NCBI GenBank assembly: GCA_040755195.1
Contig: JBFMBL010000015.1
Location: 1 to 53,407 of the forward strand
DNA from: SURF-55 sp040755195
Lineage (GTDB): Bacteria; Bacillota; Desulfotomaculia; Desulfotomaculales; Ammonificaceae
Length of the DNA stretch: 53,407 bases
Reading direction: 5' to 3'
Part shown: positions 15,550-23,438 of the stretch, piece after piece
How the letters are laid out: each line of letters begins with the position of its first letter
Position numbering within the stretch: position 1 is the stretch's first letter
Notes under the pieces: generated by a model
Databases searched by the model: none
What the model saw: the letters and a program-made list of their open reading frames with translations, nothing else
Told to the model about the DNA's origin: nothing
Translations under genes and position numbers: made by a program

Positions 15550-16005
15550 TTAACTCTGTCCCTGAAACCACACCGTAATTGAACTGTCCTGACCGGGATT
15601 CTCATTCTTGCACTTGATACGGGCGTATCGTAGAAAAAACTGAAGGACGAAGATTCTTTTCTCCCCGGGCTGAATAACATAGGGTAACTCGCATAACGAG
15701 TCCCAGGTTTGCATGTCCGGGCTCAGTTCCGGCTGGGCCACAACGGGGTTGAGCCCGTTATTAATTACGAGTATGGAAAAGGTTCTTACCCTGGAAAGAT
15801 CAATTGTTTTGCTGTGAACTTCTTGATCACGGGTCGGAAGATTGTACTGCACCAGACTTATAAAACAAGGTTGGTGGTAAGGGCAGCATTGCCAGTATGA
15901 GAAAGTGGCGCATCCGGAGCACGGACATCCTGCCGGACATCTGAAATGCAGGCTATATGGTCGGTAGTAACTGGCGGTTGACATAGTATTACATTTTTGA
16001 TCCAC
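15550..16005 (-). CDS. DUF6385-like surface protein with Cys-rich N-terminus
   Basis: The 151-residue product has two parts. Residues 1-55 are rich in Cys, Tyr and Pro (LHFRCPAGCPCSGC, YWQCCPYHQPC). Residues about 65-150 form a beta-domain with the pattern FSILVINNGLNPVVAQPELS, then YARIKCKNENPGQDSS and a VWFQGQS end. That domain resembles the C-terminal domain of the protein at 25543-26328 and what I recall as DUF6385 of Peptococcaceae-type bacteria. GTG 16005 follows GGGGG; ATG 15984 is an alternative. It converges on the gas vesicle operon. Function unknown; no signal peptide, so spore-surface location is possible. Confidence 0.65.
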   Translation of the reverse strand: MDQKCNTMSTASYYRPYSLHFRCPAGCPCSGCATFSYWQCCPYHQPCFISLVQYNLPTRDQEVHSKTIDLSRVRTFSILVINNGLNPVVAQPELSPDMQTWDSLCELPYVIQPGEKRIFVLQFFLRYARIKCKNENPGQDSSITVWFQGQS

Positions 16006-16519
16006 AGGGTTAAGCCCCCGATCAATTTCCTTAACGATTTAACCGGTAAGACACCGGGAGAAGGTGCAAAGTTATTTGCAAGTCTCTATTCAGGGTCAGA
16101 ATACATCCAGCACTCAATTCTGTGATCGGTAGACAAAGTGTCTAATAAAGCTGCGGTCTGGATTTCCTCGGGACATTCTTTATTCGGTATAGAAACCCTC
16201 CTTTTACAGTGTATTCCCGTATTAGCCTATTTGGTTATTGGAAGTTCGAAAAAAGGCTGGAATGTTTACGGTCTGTCGCATATATTGGCCTAAAACACTG
16301 AACCGGGGGCTTTTATGGAGTTTTGGAAACTCCTGAGTTCCCGGGGGCAAACCGGCCGGGAGGGTCATTTGCGGGCGGCTGGATTCCAGAATCCGCGCTT
16401 AGCCGGCCGCGTTGCCCGTAAGGGTATGTATGCAAAATCCCTGAAGGAGGGATCGAACAGGGAGGACCCCCGGAGTCGCGGTTTCCGCAAATTTTTTATA
16501 CGAGGAGGTTAGTTAAGGC
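16006..16519. other. intergenic region upstream of the first glycosyltransferase gene
   Basis: This 514-bp divergent region contains no gene I can support. A 65-codon open frame at 16315-16512 has a GGGGG before its ATG, but its composition (basic, no pattern) looks like chance. CCAGCACTCA near 16109 recurs in the inverted repeat at 53273-53380. No clear promoter was identified. Confidence 0.4.
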
Positions 16520-18412
16520 GTGACACCCACCATCGGTTTGGCGATGATCGTGCGCGATGAAGATGATAACCTTTGCAGTTGCTTGGATAGCGTCAAGGAC
16601 GTGGTTGATGAGATCGTAATCGTTGATACCGGTTCCTCAGACGGGACTGTGGATGTTGCGCGACGTTATACCGATAAGGTATACCATTACAAATGGAACG
16701 ACGATTTCAGCGCTGCCCGGAACTATGCCGTAGCCCGGACTCGCAGCGAATGGGTCTTATCTCTTGACGCCGATGAAGAACTGGATGCCAAATCGGGCGA
16801 CCTGAGGGGGCTGGTGAACAACAACAGCGGTTACGAGGCCTATTTCCTGCCGCTCCATAACCTGGTAGACCAGTCGGCCGGCGAATACAGCCGGTTTTGG
16901 GTGCTGAGGCTGTTTCGCAACAGCGCCGAATACCGCTTTCACGGACGTATTCACGAGCAGGTGGTCGTCAGCCGCCCGGAAGCGGCGGGGATTGCGGAGG
17001 GACCGGTCATATGGCACAAGCCGGCGTGCGCAAAGGGACGCAACCGCAAGCGGGGCCGCAACCTGACCTTGTTGCGACAAGCTGTAGCAGCGGACCCGGA
17101 TAACCCCTTTCTGCTTTATTATCTCGGGGTGGAGTGGCTGGGTTTAGGCAAGGCGGAACGAGCGCTCCCGTGTTTTCAAAAGGTTTGCGCTCAGCTTACC
17201 GATGGATACATCCTGTTCCGGGCGCCGGCCGTCCGTTTCCTTTTAAGTTGTCTGAGGACTTTAGAGCGGTTTGACGAAGCCATTTGCGTCTGCATCGAAG
17301 AATCCGCGCGGTATCCTTCGTACACCGACCTCTTTTTCGAGGGGGGGGTCTTGTTGGAGGATAAAGGTGAGTATGAAATCGCCGTAAGGTGGTTCAAAGA
17401 GGCGCTGAGCTGCGGCCAGCCCCCGCCTCTGTTCGGCCACACGCACGGTACGGACAGCTTCCTGTCATTGTATCATCTTGGCTACTGCTATGAGAAAATG
17501 GGCCGTTACGCCGAGGCCAAGAGCCACTATGAGCAGGCCCTGGCGGTTAACACAGGCTATGTTTATCCCGTTTGCAATTTGTTCTTACTTCATTTAACCG
17601 AAAAAGGGCCGCAGGGAACGTTTGATGCTTTGAAAGCTGCCGGGCACCTCGATCAAACGGAACGGGCAGCGGTGATTGCCGACCTTTTCTTCGAGGCCGG
17701 TTGCGCGCGTCTTGCCTGTGCTTGTATTGAGAATCAGTCGCGAGTCACGAGTAGCGAGTCCCGAGTCCAGGGAGATGGGAAAGGGCAAATTCATCCTTCT
17801 GATAGTAACACCGTAAGTTCCGGATTAATGAGCGGCGGCCGGGAGGCCTCAGCCGGGGAAGGTATTTGCTTCCCTGATAGTCGGATACTACGATTGGCGA
17901 AGTTTCTGACCTACTCCGGTCGCATGGAAGAGGCGCTTTCCCTGATGGCGGATATTGGGCTTGCGGGCGGAGGAGTATTGGGTCTCGATATGGCCGTCGA
18001 TGAAATAGTCGCCCTGATCCTAAAGAAAGACTACACTGCGGCGAAAACCAAAGCGCTGTTGCTTTGGCGTCAACCGGACGGACGCGGTACGGTCCTGGCG
18101 CTTTTAAACCTGATTTCACTGTGCCGCGGAAATGCCATAAGCTTGCTGCCGGAGAAAAGATGGACCCCCGTTGTTGTTCAGACTACTGTATCCGTTATCA
18201 AGAACTGTTTGCGCTATCAGAACGAAGACGCAGGGCAAGAAAACGACACTGCTGTTCGTTATACCGAACTTGCGGCAAAGGCGATAAATTTTCTTGTCAC
18301 ACTTTCACCCGAGGCGTGCTTCGCTCTTGTCACATACCTGAAGGGCAAGGCCGACGCCGCCCGCGCGTTGATGTTATTCAGATACGGCCGGGCAATGGAA
18401 CTCTATAAATAA
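16520..18412 (+). CDS. family 2 glycosyltransferase with TPR-like C-terminal part
   Basis: The 630-residue product begins with a GT-A family 2 glycosyltransferase domain: GLAMIVRDEDDN, DTGSSDGT (36-43) and the metal-binding DADEE (83-87), with RIHEQV further on. The rest (about 190-630) is helical and TPR-like (LLYYLGVEWLGLGKAERALP, YHLGYCYEKMGRYAEAKSHY). It transfers a sugar from an activated donor, probably in the cytoplasm; donor and acceptor are unknown. GTG 16520 follows GAGGAGG. Bases 17735-17770 are a run of 7-bp repeats read in frame as QSRVTSSESRVQ (about residues 406-417), an apparent insertion in the linker. It is related to the products at 26438, 28512, 44210 and 46448. Confidence 0.9.
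   Translation: MTPTIGLAMIVRDEDDNLCSCLDSVKDVVDEIVIVDTGSSDGTVDVARRYTDKVYHYKWNDDFSAARNYAVARTRSEWVLSLDADEELDAKSGDLRGLVNNNSGYEAYFLPLHNLVDQSAGEYSRFWVLRLFRNSAEYRFHGRIHEQVVVSRPEAAGIAEGPVIWHKPACAKGRNRKRGRNLTLLRQAVAADPDNPFLLYYLGVEWLGLGKAERALPCFQKVCAQLTDGYILFRAPAVRFLLSCLRTLERFDEAICVCIEESARYPSYTDLFFEGGVLLEDKGEYEIAVRWFKEALSCGQPPPLFGHTHGTDSFLSLYHLGYCYEKMGRYAEAKSHYEQALAVNTGYVYPVCNLFLLHLTEKGPQGTFDALKAAGHLDQTERAAVIADLFFEAGCARLACACIENQSRVTSSESRVQGDGKGQIHPSDSNTVSSGLMSGGREASAGEGICFPDSRILRLAKFLTYSGRMEEALSLMADIGLAGGGVLGLDMAVDEIVALILKKDYTAAKTKALLLWRQPDGRGTVLALLNLISLCRGNAISLLPEKRWTPVVVQTTVSVIKNCLRYQNEDAGQENDTAVRYTELAAKAINFLVTLSPEACFALVTYLKGKADAARALMLFRYGRAMELYK
17735..17770 (+). repeat. 7-bp tandem repeat inside a glycosyltransferase gene
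   Basis: CAGTCGCGAGTCACGAGTAG continues as CGAGTCCCGAGTCCAG, about five units of the consensus CGAGTCN. The same repeat fills the intergenic stretch at 48533-48770. Here it adds about twelve residues in frame. Confidence 0.8.
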
Positions 18413-18441
18413 TGTGGGCTAATCCGGGTTTATTCTTTGCA

Positions 18442-19302
18442 TTACAATTGGCGTAGAAGATCCTCGGCCATGTTGCGGAAGAGCTCATTATCCGGGTAGA
18501 TGGCGTTCAGCTCCATTAAGCCCTTAACACCATACTGGTAAATCAGCCCTCTCAGGTTGAGCTGGAAGGCTTCGTTTATATCCGGCATTGTAACCCTTTG
18601 AAACAGTGTCGCATGGTAAACCCTGACCTGCATGCAGCATTTCGGCTTCCAGTTGCGTCGGGTTCCCAGGTAATACCGGATTCCCACCAACAGGCTGTCG
18701 TCCTCGTATCCCTGCGTACCTTTGAGAAAGCGGGTGTCGTATCCACCTACCGCCTTTAGAACCTCTGCCCGGTGAATGACCGGGTGGACCCATCCTTCGA
18801 GAACGTTATTGTTGGTAAGGCCCAGCAATAGATGATTCATACGCTCCAGATTATCGACGGGAATATTGGATAACACGGATTCGCCCCTTCTTTCCGGGTG
18901 CAGTTCTCCCTGAGCAGTCAGGATGCCCGGACAAACCAGCGGTTCCTCGTCGTGGGTTTGCAGGAAATCGATCAGGGCTTCGGTCCAGCCGGGCGGGAAG
19001 ATCATATCCAGATGAATCTCCGATATGAATTTTGCATCTTGATGCCTTGCCCAGATATGGTCAAAACAGGCCTTTTTCCCCCGGGGATGACCCACGCCGC
19101 GCCCTTCACCCAGTATTTCCGCCTGCAGATTAAATCGTGCCAGGTAGGCGGCTAATTCGTCATTAGACAGCGAGCCTTGATTATATAAAACAAAGAGGTC
19201 GTTGGGGCAACTCCTTGCCAGGCTTTCGAAACATTTATCGGCCAGGGCCATGTCTTCCTGGTTTCTGATGAGGCAGGCCAGGGTATGCACGACTTCTCGC
19301 AT
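18442..19302 (-). CDS. glycosyltransferase, GT-A type
   Basis: I place the start at ATG 19302, after AAAGGA, giving 286 residues; a longer frame to 19461 reads through a 7-bp repeat and is unlikely. The start MREVVHTLACLIRNQEDMAL and the pattern EIHLDMIFPPGW, AVGGYDTRFLKGTQGYEDDS fit a family 2-like transferase with an acceptor-side GYEDD motif. The donor is not predictable. It is the last gene of a minus-strand group that includes the rfb genes, separated from its upstream neighbour by a 7-bp-repeat region. Confidence 0.75.
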   Translation of the reverse strand: MREVVHTLACLIRNQEDMALADKCFESLARSCPNDLFVLYNQGSLSNDELAAYLARFNLQAEILGEGRGVGHPRGKKACFDHIWARHQDAKFISEIHLDMIFPPGWTEALIDFLQTHDEEPLVCPGILTAQGELHPERRGESVLSNIPVDNLERMNHLLLGLTNNNVLEGWVHPVIHRAEVLKAVGGYDTRFLKGTQGYEDDSLLVGIRYYLGTRRNWKPKCCMQVRVYHATLFQRVTMPDINEAFQLNLRGLIYQYGVKGLMELNAIYPDNELFRNMAEDLLRQL

Positions 19303-19324
19303 TATTGAGTCATCCTTTCTAAAT

Positions 19325-19366
19325 AGGTCCGACGTCCGAGGTCCGACGTCCGACGTCCGACGTGCG
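19325..19366. repeat. degenerate 7-bp tandem repeat, GTCCGAC type
   Basis: GGTCCGACGTCCGAGGTCCG followed by ACGTCCGACGTCCGACG forms about five units of GTCCGAC. It lies just upstream of the gene start at 19302. A matching copy in the other orientation lies at 19527-19565, so the pair brackets 160 bp. Confidence 0.8.
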
Positions 19367-19526
19367 TGCTGATCCTGTATGGAATCCGGGTCCGTGCGAC
19401 GTTTAGAGAATAGGACCAGGTAACGCTGAACGTTGCTTCCCGCTCCGCTTCTCTTTCTCAAAGCGTCGAAACCAACGCGAAAGCATGGTGGGCAAAGCTC
19501 ACCCTACGGAATTCATTAATTTCTGG

Positions 19527-19565
19527 TTCCCGACGTCGGACCTCGGACGCCGGACGTCGGACGTT
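19527..19565. repeat. degenerate 7-bp tandem repeat, inverted copy
   Basis: CGACGTCGGACCTCGGACGC followed by CGGACGTCGGACG is the reverse-orientation partner of 19325-19366. The segment between the two carries GGTGGGCAAAGCTCACCC, itself a small inverted repeat, and no gene. Confidence 0.8.
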
Positions 19566-19570
19566 TACCG

Positions 19571-20335
19571 TCAGAGTCTTCGCAAGAATGCCGAAGGCCA
19601 GTGGGTTACCCGCGAGGTCAACGTACTTTCGTCAAATACCCAGGGCGGCTCTTCCAAAACAAATTCCGGGTGGTTAGCAACGAACTCTGCTACGGCCACG
19701 GACGGGTTATCCCTGACCCATTCCGGGTTGCCACGCGGAACATCATACAGGTTCTTAATAATGCCGTCCGCAACCACGATATAGGAACCGGAGGAAACAA
19801 GATCGTGATAAGACTCAAGTTCATTCGCCACATGCTGTTTAGTGTGGCAGGAATCCAGGACGACCAGGACGCTTTCCCCCGGTTTCACCAGTTCTTTAAC
19901 CCTCTTTACGACCGTGCTATCTGTGGAACTGCCTTCAATGAGCGTGATGAGGGGGAACATCTCGTGTGTTTCGATCGCCTTCCGGTTGTGGGGCCGTATT
20001 TCGATATCGATGCCGATGACCCGGCCTTTACCCATCAGCTTGCATAAGCCGGCATAGTACACCAGTGAGCCGCCGTGGGCCACACCTGCTTCGATGATTA
20101 CATCGGGCTGTACCCGGTAGAGGACTTCTTGCATCCGGATCATGTCCTCCGGCAATTGAATAATCGGCCTTCCCAACCAGCTAAAGGTGTATGTGTATTT
20201 CTGATTCCACCCGACTTTCAGCCACAAATCAGAAAGCCTTTCGAACGCCTTCTTGCTGTAAAGGGGCAGTATCCGCATTTCGCCGTTGACTTTTTCGGTA
20301 AGCGTCCTTGAGGTGGTATCTATTATCATTTTCAC
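19571..20335 (-). CDS. CmcI-family methyltransferase (cephalosporin hydroxylase-like)
   Basis: The 254-residue product matches the CmcI/rhamnosyl O-methyltransferase family. It has a Rossmann SAM-binding region VIIEAGVAHGGSLVYYAGLC, GRVIGIDIEIRPHNR and VLVVLDSCHTKQHV. Proteins of this family in sugar clusters methylate hydroxyls of a deoxysugar. GTG 20335 overlaps the stop of the upstream epimerase gene (GTGA), so I prefer it to ATG 20329. Co-translation with the sugar genes supports a role in modifying the same glycan; the position methylated is unknown. Confidence 0.85.
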   Translation of the reverse strand: MKMIIDTTSRTLTEKVNGEMRILPLYSKKAFERLSDLWLKVGWNQKYTYTFSWLGRPIIQLPEDMIRMQEVLYRVQPDVIIEAGVAHGGSLVYYAGLCKLMGKGRVIGIDIEIRPHNRKAIETHEMFPLITLIEGSSTDSTVVKRVKELVKPGESVLVVLDSCHTKQHVANELESYHDLVSSGSYIVVADGIIKNLYDVPRGNPEWVRDNPSVAVAEFVANHPEFVLEEPPWVFDESTLTSRVTHWPSAFLRRL

Positions 20336-21264
20336 GATTTTCGCCCCCTTGGAAATAATGACGCATTGTGTTTCCTCCACCAGTCGATCGTCTCGCTCAG
20401 CCCGCGATCCAAATCATAACCGGGGGAAAAGCCCACTTCTTCTTTAAGACGGCGAACGTCGGCCACAATTAAAGGCGGTTCATCTGCCGGGGAGGGAATA
20501 GCGCCCAGCCGGACAAGGTGGCGGCTGTTTAATTTTGCCGCTACGGTTCCAACCACGTCTTTTAGAGCAACAGGCTGCCCGGAAGCGATATTCACAGGGC
20601 CCGAGACTTCACCTTCCAACAAAGCAACGAAAGCTCCGGCAACATCCTTGACGTACAGCAAATCGCGGATCTGATCCCCAGTTGAACAAAGCGCCGGTCT
20701 GCCCTGTAATAAAGCACGTGTAACTGAGGCCACCAGTCTTTCCGGGTGTTCTCCCGGACCGTAAATGAAGAATATGCGCCCCCAGGCCGCACTTAAGCCC
20801 GTTTGCCGGGCAAAGCTATCCAGCATGATTTGTAGCGAATGCTTATAGACTCCATACGGGGTACCGGGCAGGAGCGGGGTTAAGTGTTCAGAACAGTAAC
20901 CGTACCGCCAGTCGTATTCTGCGCAGGTTCCTGCCGCCACCACCCGCCGGCCTTTATGCCGCGCGAATAGTTCTAACAGGTGAAGGCTTGCCCGAACCCA
21001 GCGGAAGTTTTCCAGCGACATCCAGTACTGCCCGTGTTGTACAAACCAAGCCAGATGCAGGAGGTGGGTGGGGCGAACCTCAGCGATTAGTCCCGTGATT
21101 TGACCGGGATCTAAAAGGTCGGCCTGATGCCATTGCACTCCGGAGGTGCTTTCAGCAGGCAGCCTGGAGGAAACGGCGTGTGCCTCGTAACCGCTTGCCG
21201 CCAATAACGGCAGGCAGTGCCGGCCAATAAACCCCGCCGCGCCTGTAACCAGAACTCTCTTCAC
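20332..21264 (-). CDS. NAD-dependent epimerase/dehydratase (sugar 4-ketoreductase or epimerase)
   Basis: The true start is GTG 21264, which overlaps the previous stop (GTGA); the frame upstream of it is non-coding. The 310-residue protein is an extended SDR with the NAD motif TGAAGFIGRH near its N-terminus, YGVYKHS as the YxxxK catalytic pair and RDLLYVKDVAGAFVALLE. In this operon it probably reduces or epimerises the 4-keto sugar made by RfbG after C-methylation and 3,5-epimerisation. The exact reaction is inferred from neighbours. Confidence 0.88.
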   Translation of the reverse strand: MKRVLVTGAAGFIGRHCLPLLAASGYEAHAVSSRLPAESTSGVQWHQADLLDPGQITGLIAEVRPTHLLHLAWFVQHGQYWMSLENFRWVRASLHLLELFARHKGRRVVAAGTCAEYDWRYGYCSEHLTPLLPGTPYGVYKHSLQIMLDSFARQTGLSAAWGRIFFIYGPGEHPERLVASVTRALLQGRPALCSTGDQIRDLLYVKDVAGAFVALLEGEVSGPVNIASGQPVALKDVVGTVAAKLNSRHLVRLGAIPSPADEPPLIVADVRRLKEEVGFSPGYDLDRGLSETIDWWRKHNASLFPRGRKS

Positions 21265-21791
21265 CCTTTGAAATCCTCGAACTGCCGGTCCCGTGCGGAG
21301 ATTATCTTTTCGCCTTCCGGCCAAACGATGCCGAATGCCGGGTCGTTCCACCGGACGCCCCGCGCGCATTCCGGGCGGTAAAACTCTGATATCTGGTAAT
21401 AAACCACCGTATTGTCCTCCAGGGTATGAAAACCGTGGGCAAGACCTTCGGGGATGTATAAGGCTTTGTAGTTCTCCGAACTCAGTTCGACGGCGAGCCA
21501 TTCCCGGTACGTAGGTGATTCGGGGCGGAGGTCAATGACCACGTCGTAAACTACTCCTCTTATGCAACTGACCAGTTTAGCCTCAGCGCAGGGGGCTGCC
21601 TGGTAGTGCATACCGCGCAGAGTGCCTTTTTTCTTGTTAAAGGAGATGCTGCACTGAGCCAACCGGGGGTTAAGCCCGCGCGCTGTAAACTCCTGCCGGC
21701 ACCACGTCCTGGCGAAAAAGCCGCGCTCGTCGGGTATCATCTGGGGTTCAACTAGCCACACGCCCTTGAGCTTTTGTTCCGTAAAGATCAT
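21261..21791 (-). CDS. rfbC: RfbC/RmlC-like 3,5-epimerase of a nucleotide 4-keto-6-deoxysugar
   Basis: The 176-residue cupin-fold protein aligns with dTDP-4-dehydrorhamnose 3,5-epimerase: PDERGFFARTW, the catalytic-His block KKGTLRGMHYQ, LYIPEGLAHGF and ISEFYRPECARGVRWNDP. ATG 21791 follows GGAGGG and is preferred over a longer frame. No rmlA, rmlB or typical rmlD genes for dTDP-rhamnose are nearby, while rfbF and rfbG are, so a CDP-linked substrate is plausible. It overlaps the next gene by four bases. Confidence 0.9.
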   Translation of the reverse strand: MIFTEQKLKGVWLVEPQMIPDERGFFARTWCRQEFTARGLNPRLAQCSISFNKKKGTLRGMHYQAAPCAEAKLVSCIRGVVYDVVIDLRPESPTYREWLAVELSSENYKALYIPEGLAHGFHTLEDNTVVYYQISEFYRPECARGVRWNDPAFGIVWPEGEKIISARDRQFEDFKG

Positions 21792-21820
21792 GAATACCCT
21801 CCGGCTAATTCCCATTGTCA

Positions 21821-21959
21821 TTCACCACAGAGGCACAGAGTTCACAGAGAACAGAAATATCAAGACTAAATAACAAAAATGAATACCCATATTCCCGTCT
21901 TTTCCCCTCCGTGTGCTCTGTGTCTCTGTGGTTAATTCTTCTTGCCATTTTGCGTAGAT
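21821..21959 (-). repeat. 139-bp repeat element, copy 1
   Basis: The arms CCACAGAGGCACAGAG (left) and CTCTGTGTCTCTGTGGTTAA (right) are inverted, around an AT-rich centre, followed by TTCTTGCCATTTTGCGTAGAT. Its reverse complement is nearly identical to 52971-53108. The arms and tail match the ends of the GxxExxY element at 3638-3995. It sits between rfbC and the C-methyltransferase gene. Confidence 0.85.
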
Positions 21960-21974
21960 CTTGGCGTCAAAGGC

Positions 21975-22003
21975 CCCGACGTCGGACCTCGGACGTCGGA
22001 CCT
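21975..22003. repeat. degenerate 7-bp tandem repeat, CGGACNT type
   Basis: CCGACGTCGGACCTCGGACG then TCGGACCT, about four units, just after the stop of the C-methyltransferase gene and next to the 139-bp element. Same family as 19325 and 19527. Confidence 0.75.
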
Positions 22004-22006
22004 GTT

Positions 22007-23257
22007 TTAAGGTAGAATCCGGGGCTCCGGTACCGGTATAATAAAGCGGCCGCCGTGCCGGCGGTATTCCGCCTGCTGGACCAGGATCTCGTCCGCAAAA
22101 TTCCAGGTTAAGAGCAGCACGTAATCAGGCATAACCTCGAGTAGTTTTTCGGGAGGGTAAATGGGGAGGTGCGTTCCGGGAGTAAAGTGTCCCTGCTTCA
22201 AGGTATTCCGGTCGACCACAAAATCGAGGATTTCCCGGCCGATGCCGCAGTAGTTGAGAAGTACGGTGCCTTTTGCCGAGGCGCCGTAGGCTGCGATGCG
22301 TTTACCTTGTGATTTGAGGTCTCCGAGCAGCGCCGGCAGGTCTTCACGGAGCCGTACAACTCGCTTACTGAAAGCCTCATAGATTGGAGCCGAACCTACA
22401 CCCCACTCCGTTTCCTCTTTAAGAAGCCTGTAGACCGAGGCGGGCCGGTCGTTTCCTGTCTCCCCCGGGTTGCCGTTCTTACCTGCGAATAGGCGCAAGG
22501 AACCGCCATGGATGGGTATGCGTTCTACCTCTGTGATCAACAACCCGTGACGGCGGAACAAACGATCAAGGGCAGTCAAGGAGAAGTAGCAAAGATGCTC
22601 GTGGTAAACCGTATCGAATTCCATATGATCGAGCATATCCTTGACGTAAGGCACCTCAATAACCCCGATTCCTCCATCCTTGAGCACCAAACGGAGCCCC
22701 TCGACGAACCCGTTCAGATCAGCAACGTGGGCAAGGACGTTGTGAGCGTGCACCACATCGGCCTGGCGCCGCTTTTCGAGACGCCGGGCCAGGTCTTCTC
22801 CAAAAAACTCGCAAAGGGTAGGGATACCGTGGTTTTCCTGGGCGATCCTTGCCACGTTGGCTGCCGGTTCAATGCCCAATATGCCTATGTCTGCTTTTTT
22901 ATAAAACTGGAGAAGATAGCCGTCGTTGCTGCCTATCTCAATAACCAGACTGCCGTTACCCAGATTTCGCTCCGCAGTTAACCTTTGCACCAGCCCGTGG
23001 GCGTGCCGGAGCATCGTTTCCGAGAACGATGAAAGGTAGAGATACTCCTGGAACAGAACCGCCGGGGGGACGGTTTCTGTTATCTGCACCAGGGTGCAAT
23101 AAGGGCAAAAGGCCAGGTCCAGCGGGTAAACCGGCTCGGGTTGCGTGACCTGCTCTTCTGTCAGCAGCGCGTTGGCCAGAGGCATAGGGCCCATAGAAAG
23201 GATCATTTGGAGACCTGTCTTTCCGCAGGAGCGGCACGGTGCTGTAACTTCACTCAT
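22007..23257 (-). CDS. sugar C-methyltransferase (TylCIII/NovU/EvaC type)
   Basis: The 416-residue product has the three-part layout of sugar C-methyltransferases: an N-terminal zinc-binding domain with Cys pairs (CRSCGK, FCPYCTLVQ), a central SAM domain (VIEIGSNDGYLL, VVHAHNVLAHVADLNGF) and a C-terminal domain (IAAYGASAKGTVLLNYCGIG). The catalytic His region DTVYHEHLCYFS is present. Such enzymes add a methyl carbon to a 4-keto-6-deoxysugar nucleotide. With RfbF and RfbG upstream, the substrate is probably CDP-4-keto-6-deoxyglucose or a derivative. It yields a branched sugar. Confidence 0.9.
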   Translation of the reverse strand: MSEVTAPCRSCGKTGLQMILSMGPMPLANALLTEEQVTQPEPVYPLDLAFCPYCTLVQITETVPPAVLFQEYLYLSSFSETMLRHAHGLVQRLTAERNLGNGSLVIEIGSNDGYLLQFYKKADIGILGIEPAANVARIAQENHGIPTLCEFFGEDLARRLEKRRQADVVHAHNVLAHVADLNGFVEGLRLVLKDGGIGVIEVPYVKDMLDHMEFDTVYHEHLCYFSLTALDRLFRRHGLLITEVERIPIHGGSLRLFAGKNGNPGETGNDRPASVYRLLKEETEWGVGSAPIYEAFSKRVVRLREDLPALLGDLKSQGKRIAAYGASAKGTVLLNYCGIGREILDFVVDRNTLKQGHFTPGTHLPIYPPEKLLEVMPDYVLLLTWNFADEILVQQAEYRRHGGRFIIPVPEPRILP

Positions 23258-23307
23258 ATAGACACTCCCAGTAAATGCTCAGTAAGCCACGTAGCTGTTT
23301 TGACGGA

Positions 23308-23428
23308 GTGCGGTTAGAAGCAAGCATGGCGCGAAGGACGACACCGGACGGAGCGGAGCGTACTGGGTTGGTACGTGAGCATCCGGCCGGGTGTCGCCGA
23401 CAAAGCCAAGCGCTGCTTATCACCGCAC
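23308..23428. repeat. 121-bp imperfect inverted repeat
   Basis: Outer arms GTGCGGT (23308-23314) and ACCGCAC (23422-23428) and inner arms CGACACCGG / CCGGGTGTCG fold back on each other, filling the gap between rfbG and the C-methyltransferase gene. It could be a non-autonomous mobile element or a stable RNA hairpin. No coding frame is present. Confidence 0.55.
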
Positions 23429-23438
23429 CCTACGGGGT

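Noticed and set aside
16315..16512. 65-codon open frame upstream of the first glycosyltransferase
   Set aside because: Basic composition with no pattern and low support; probably chance in a GC-rich region.
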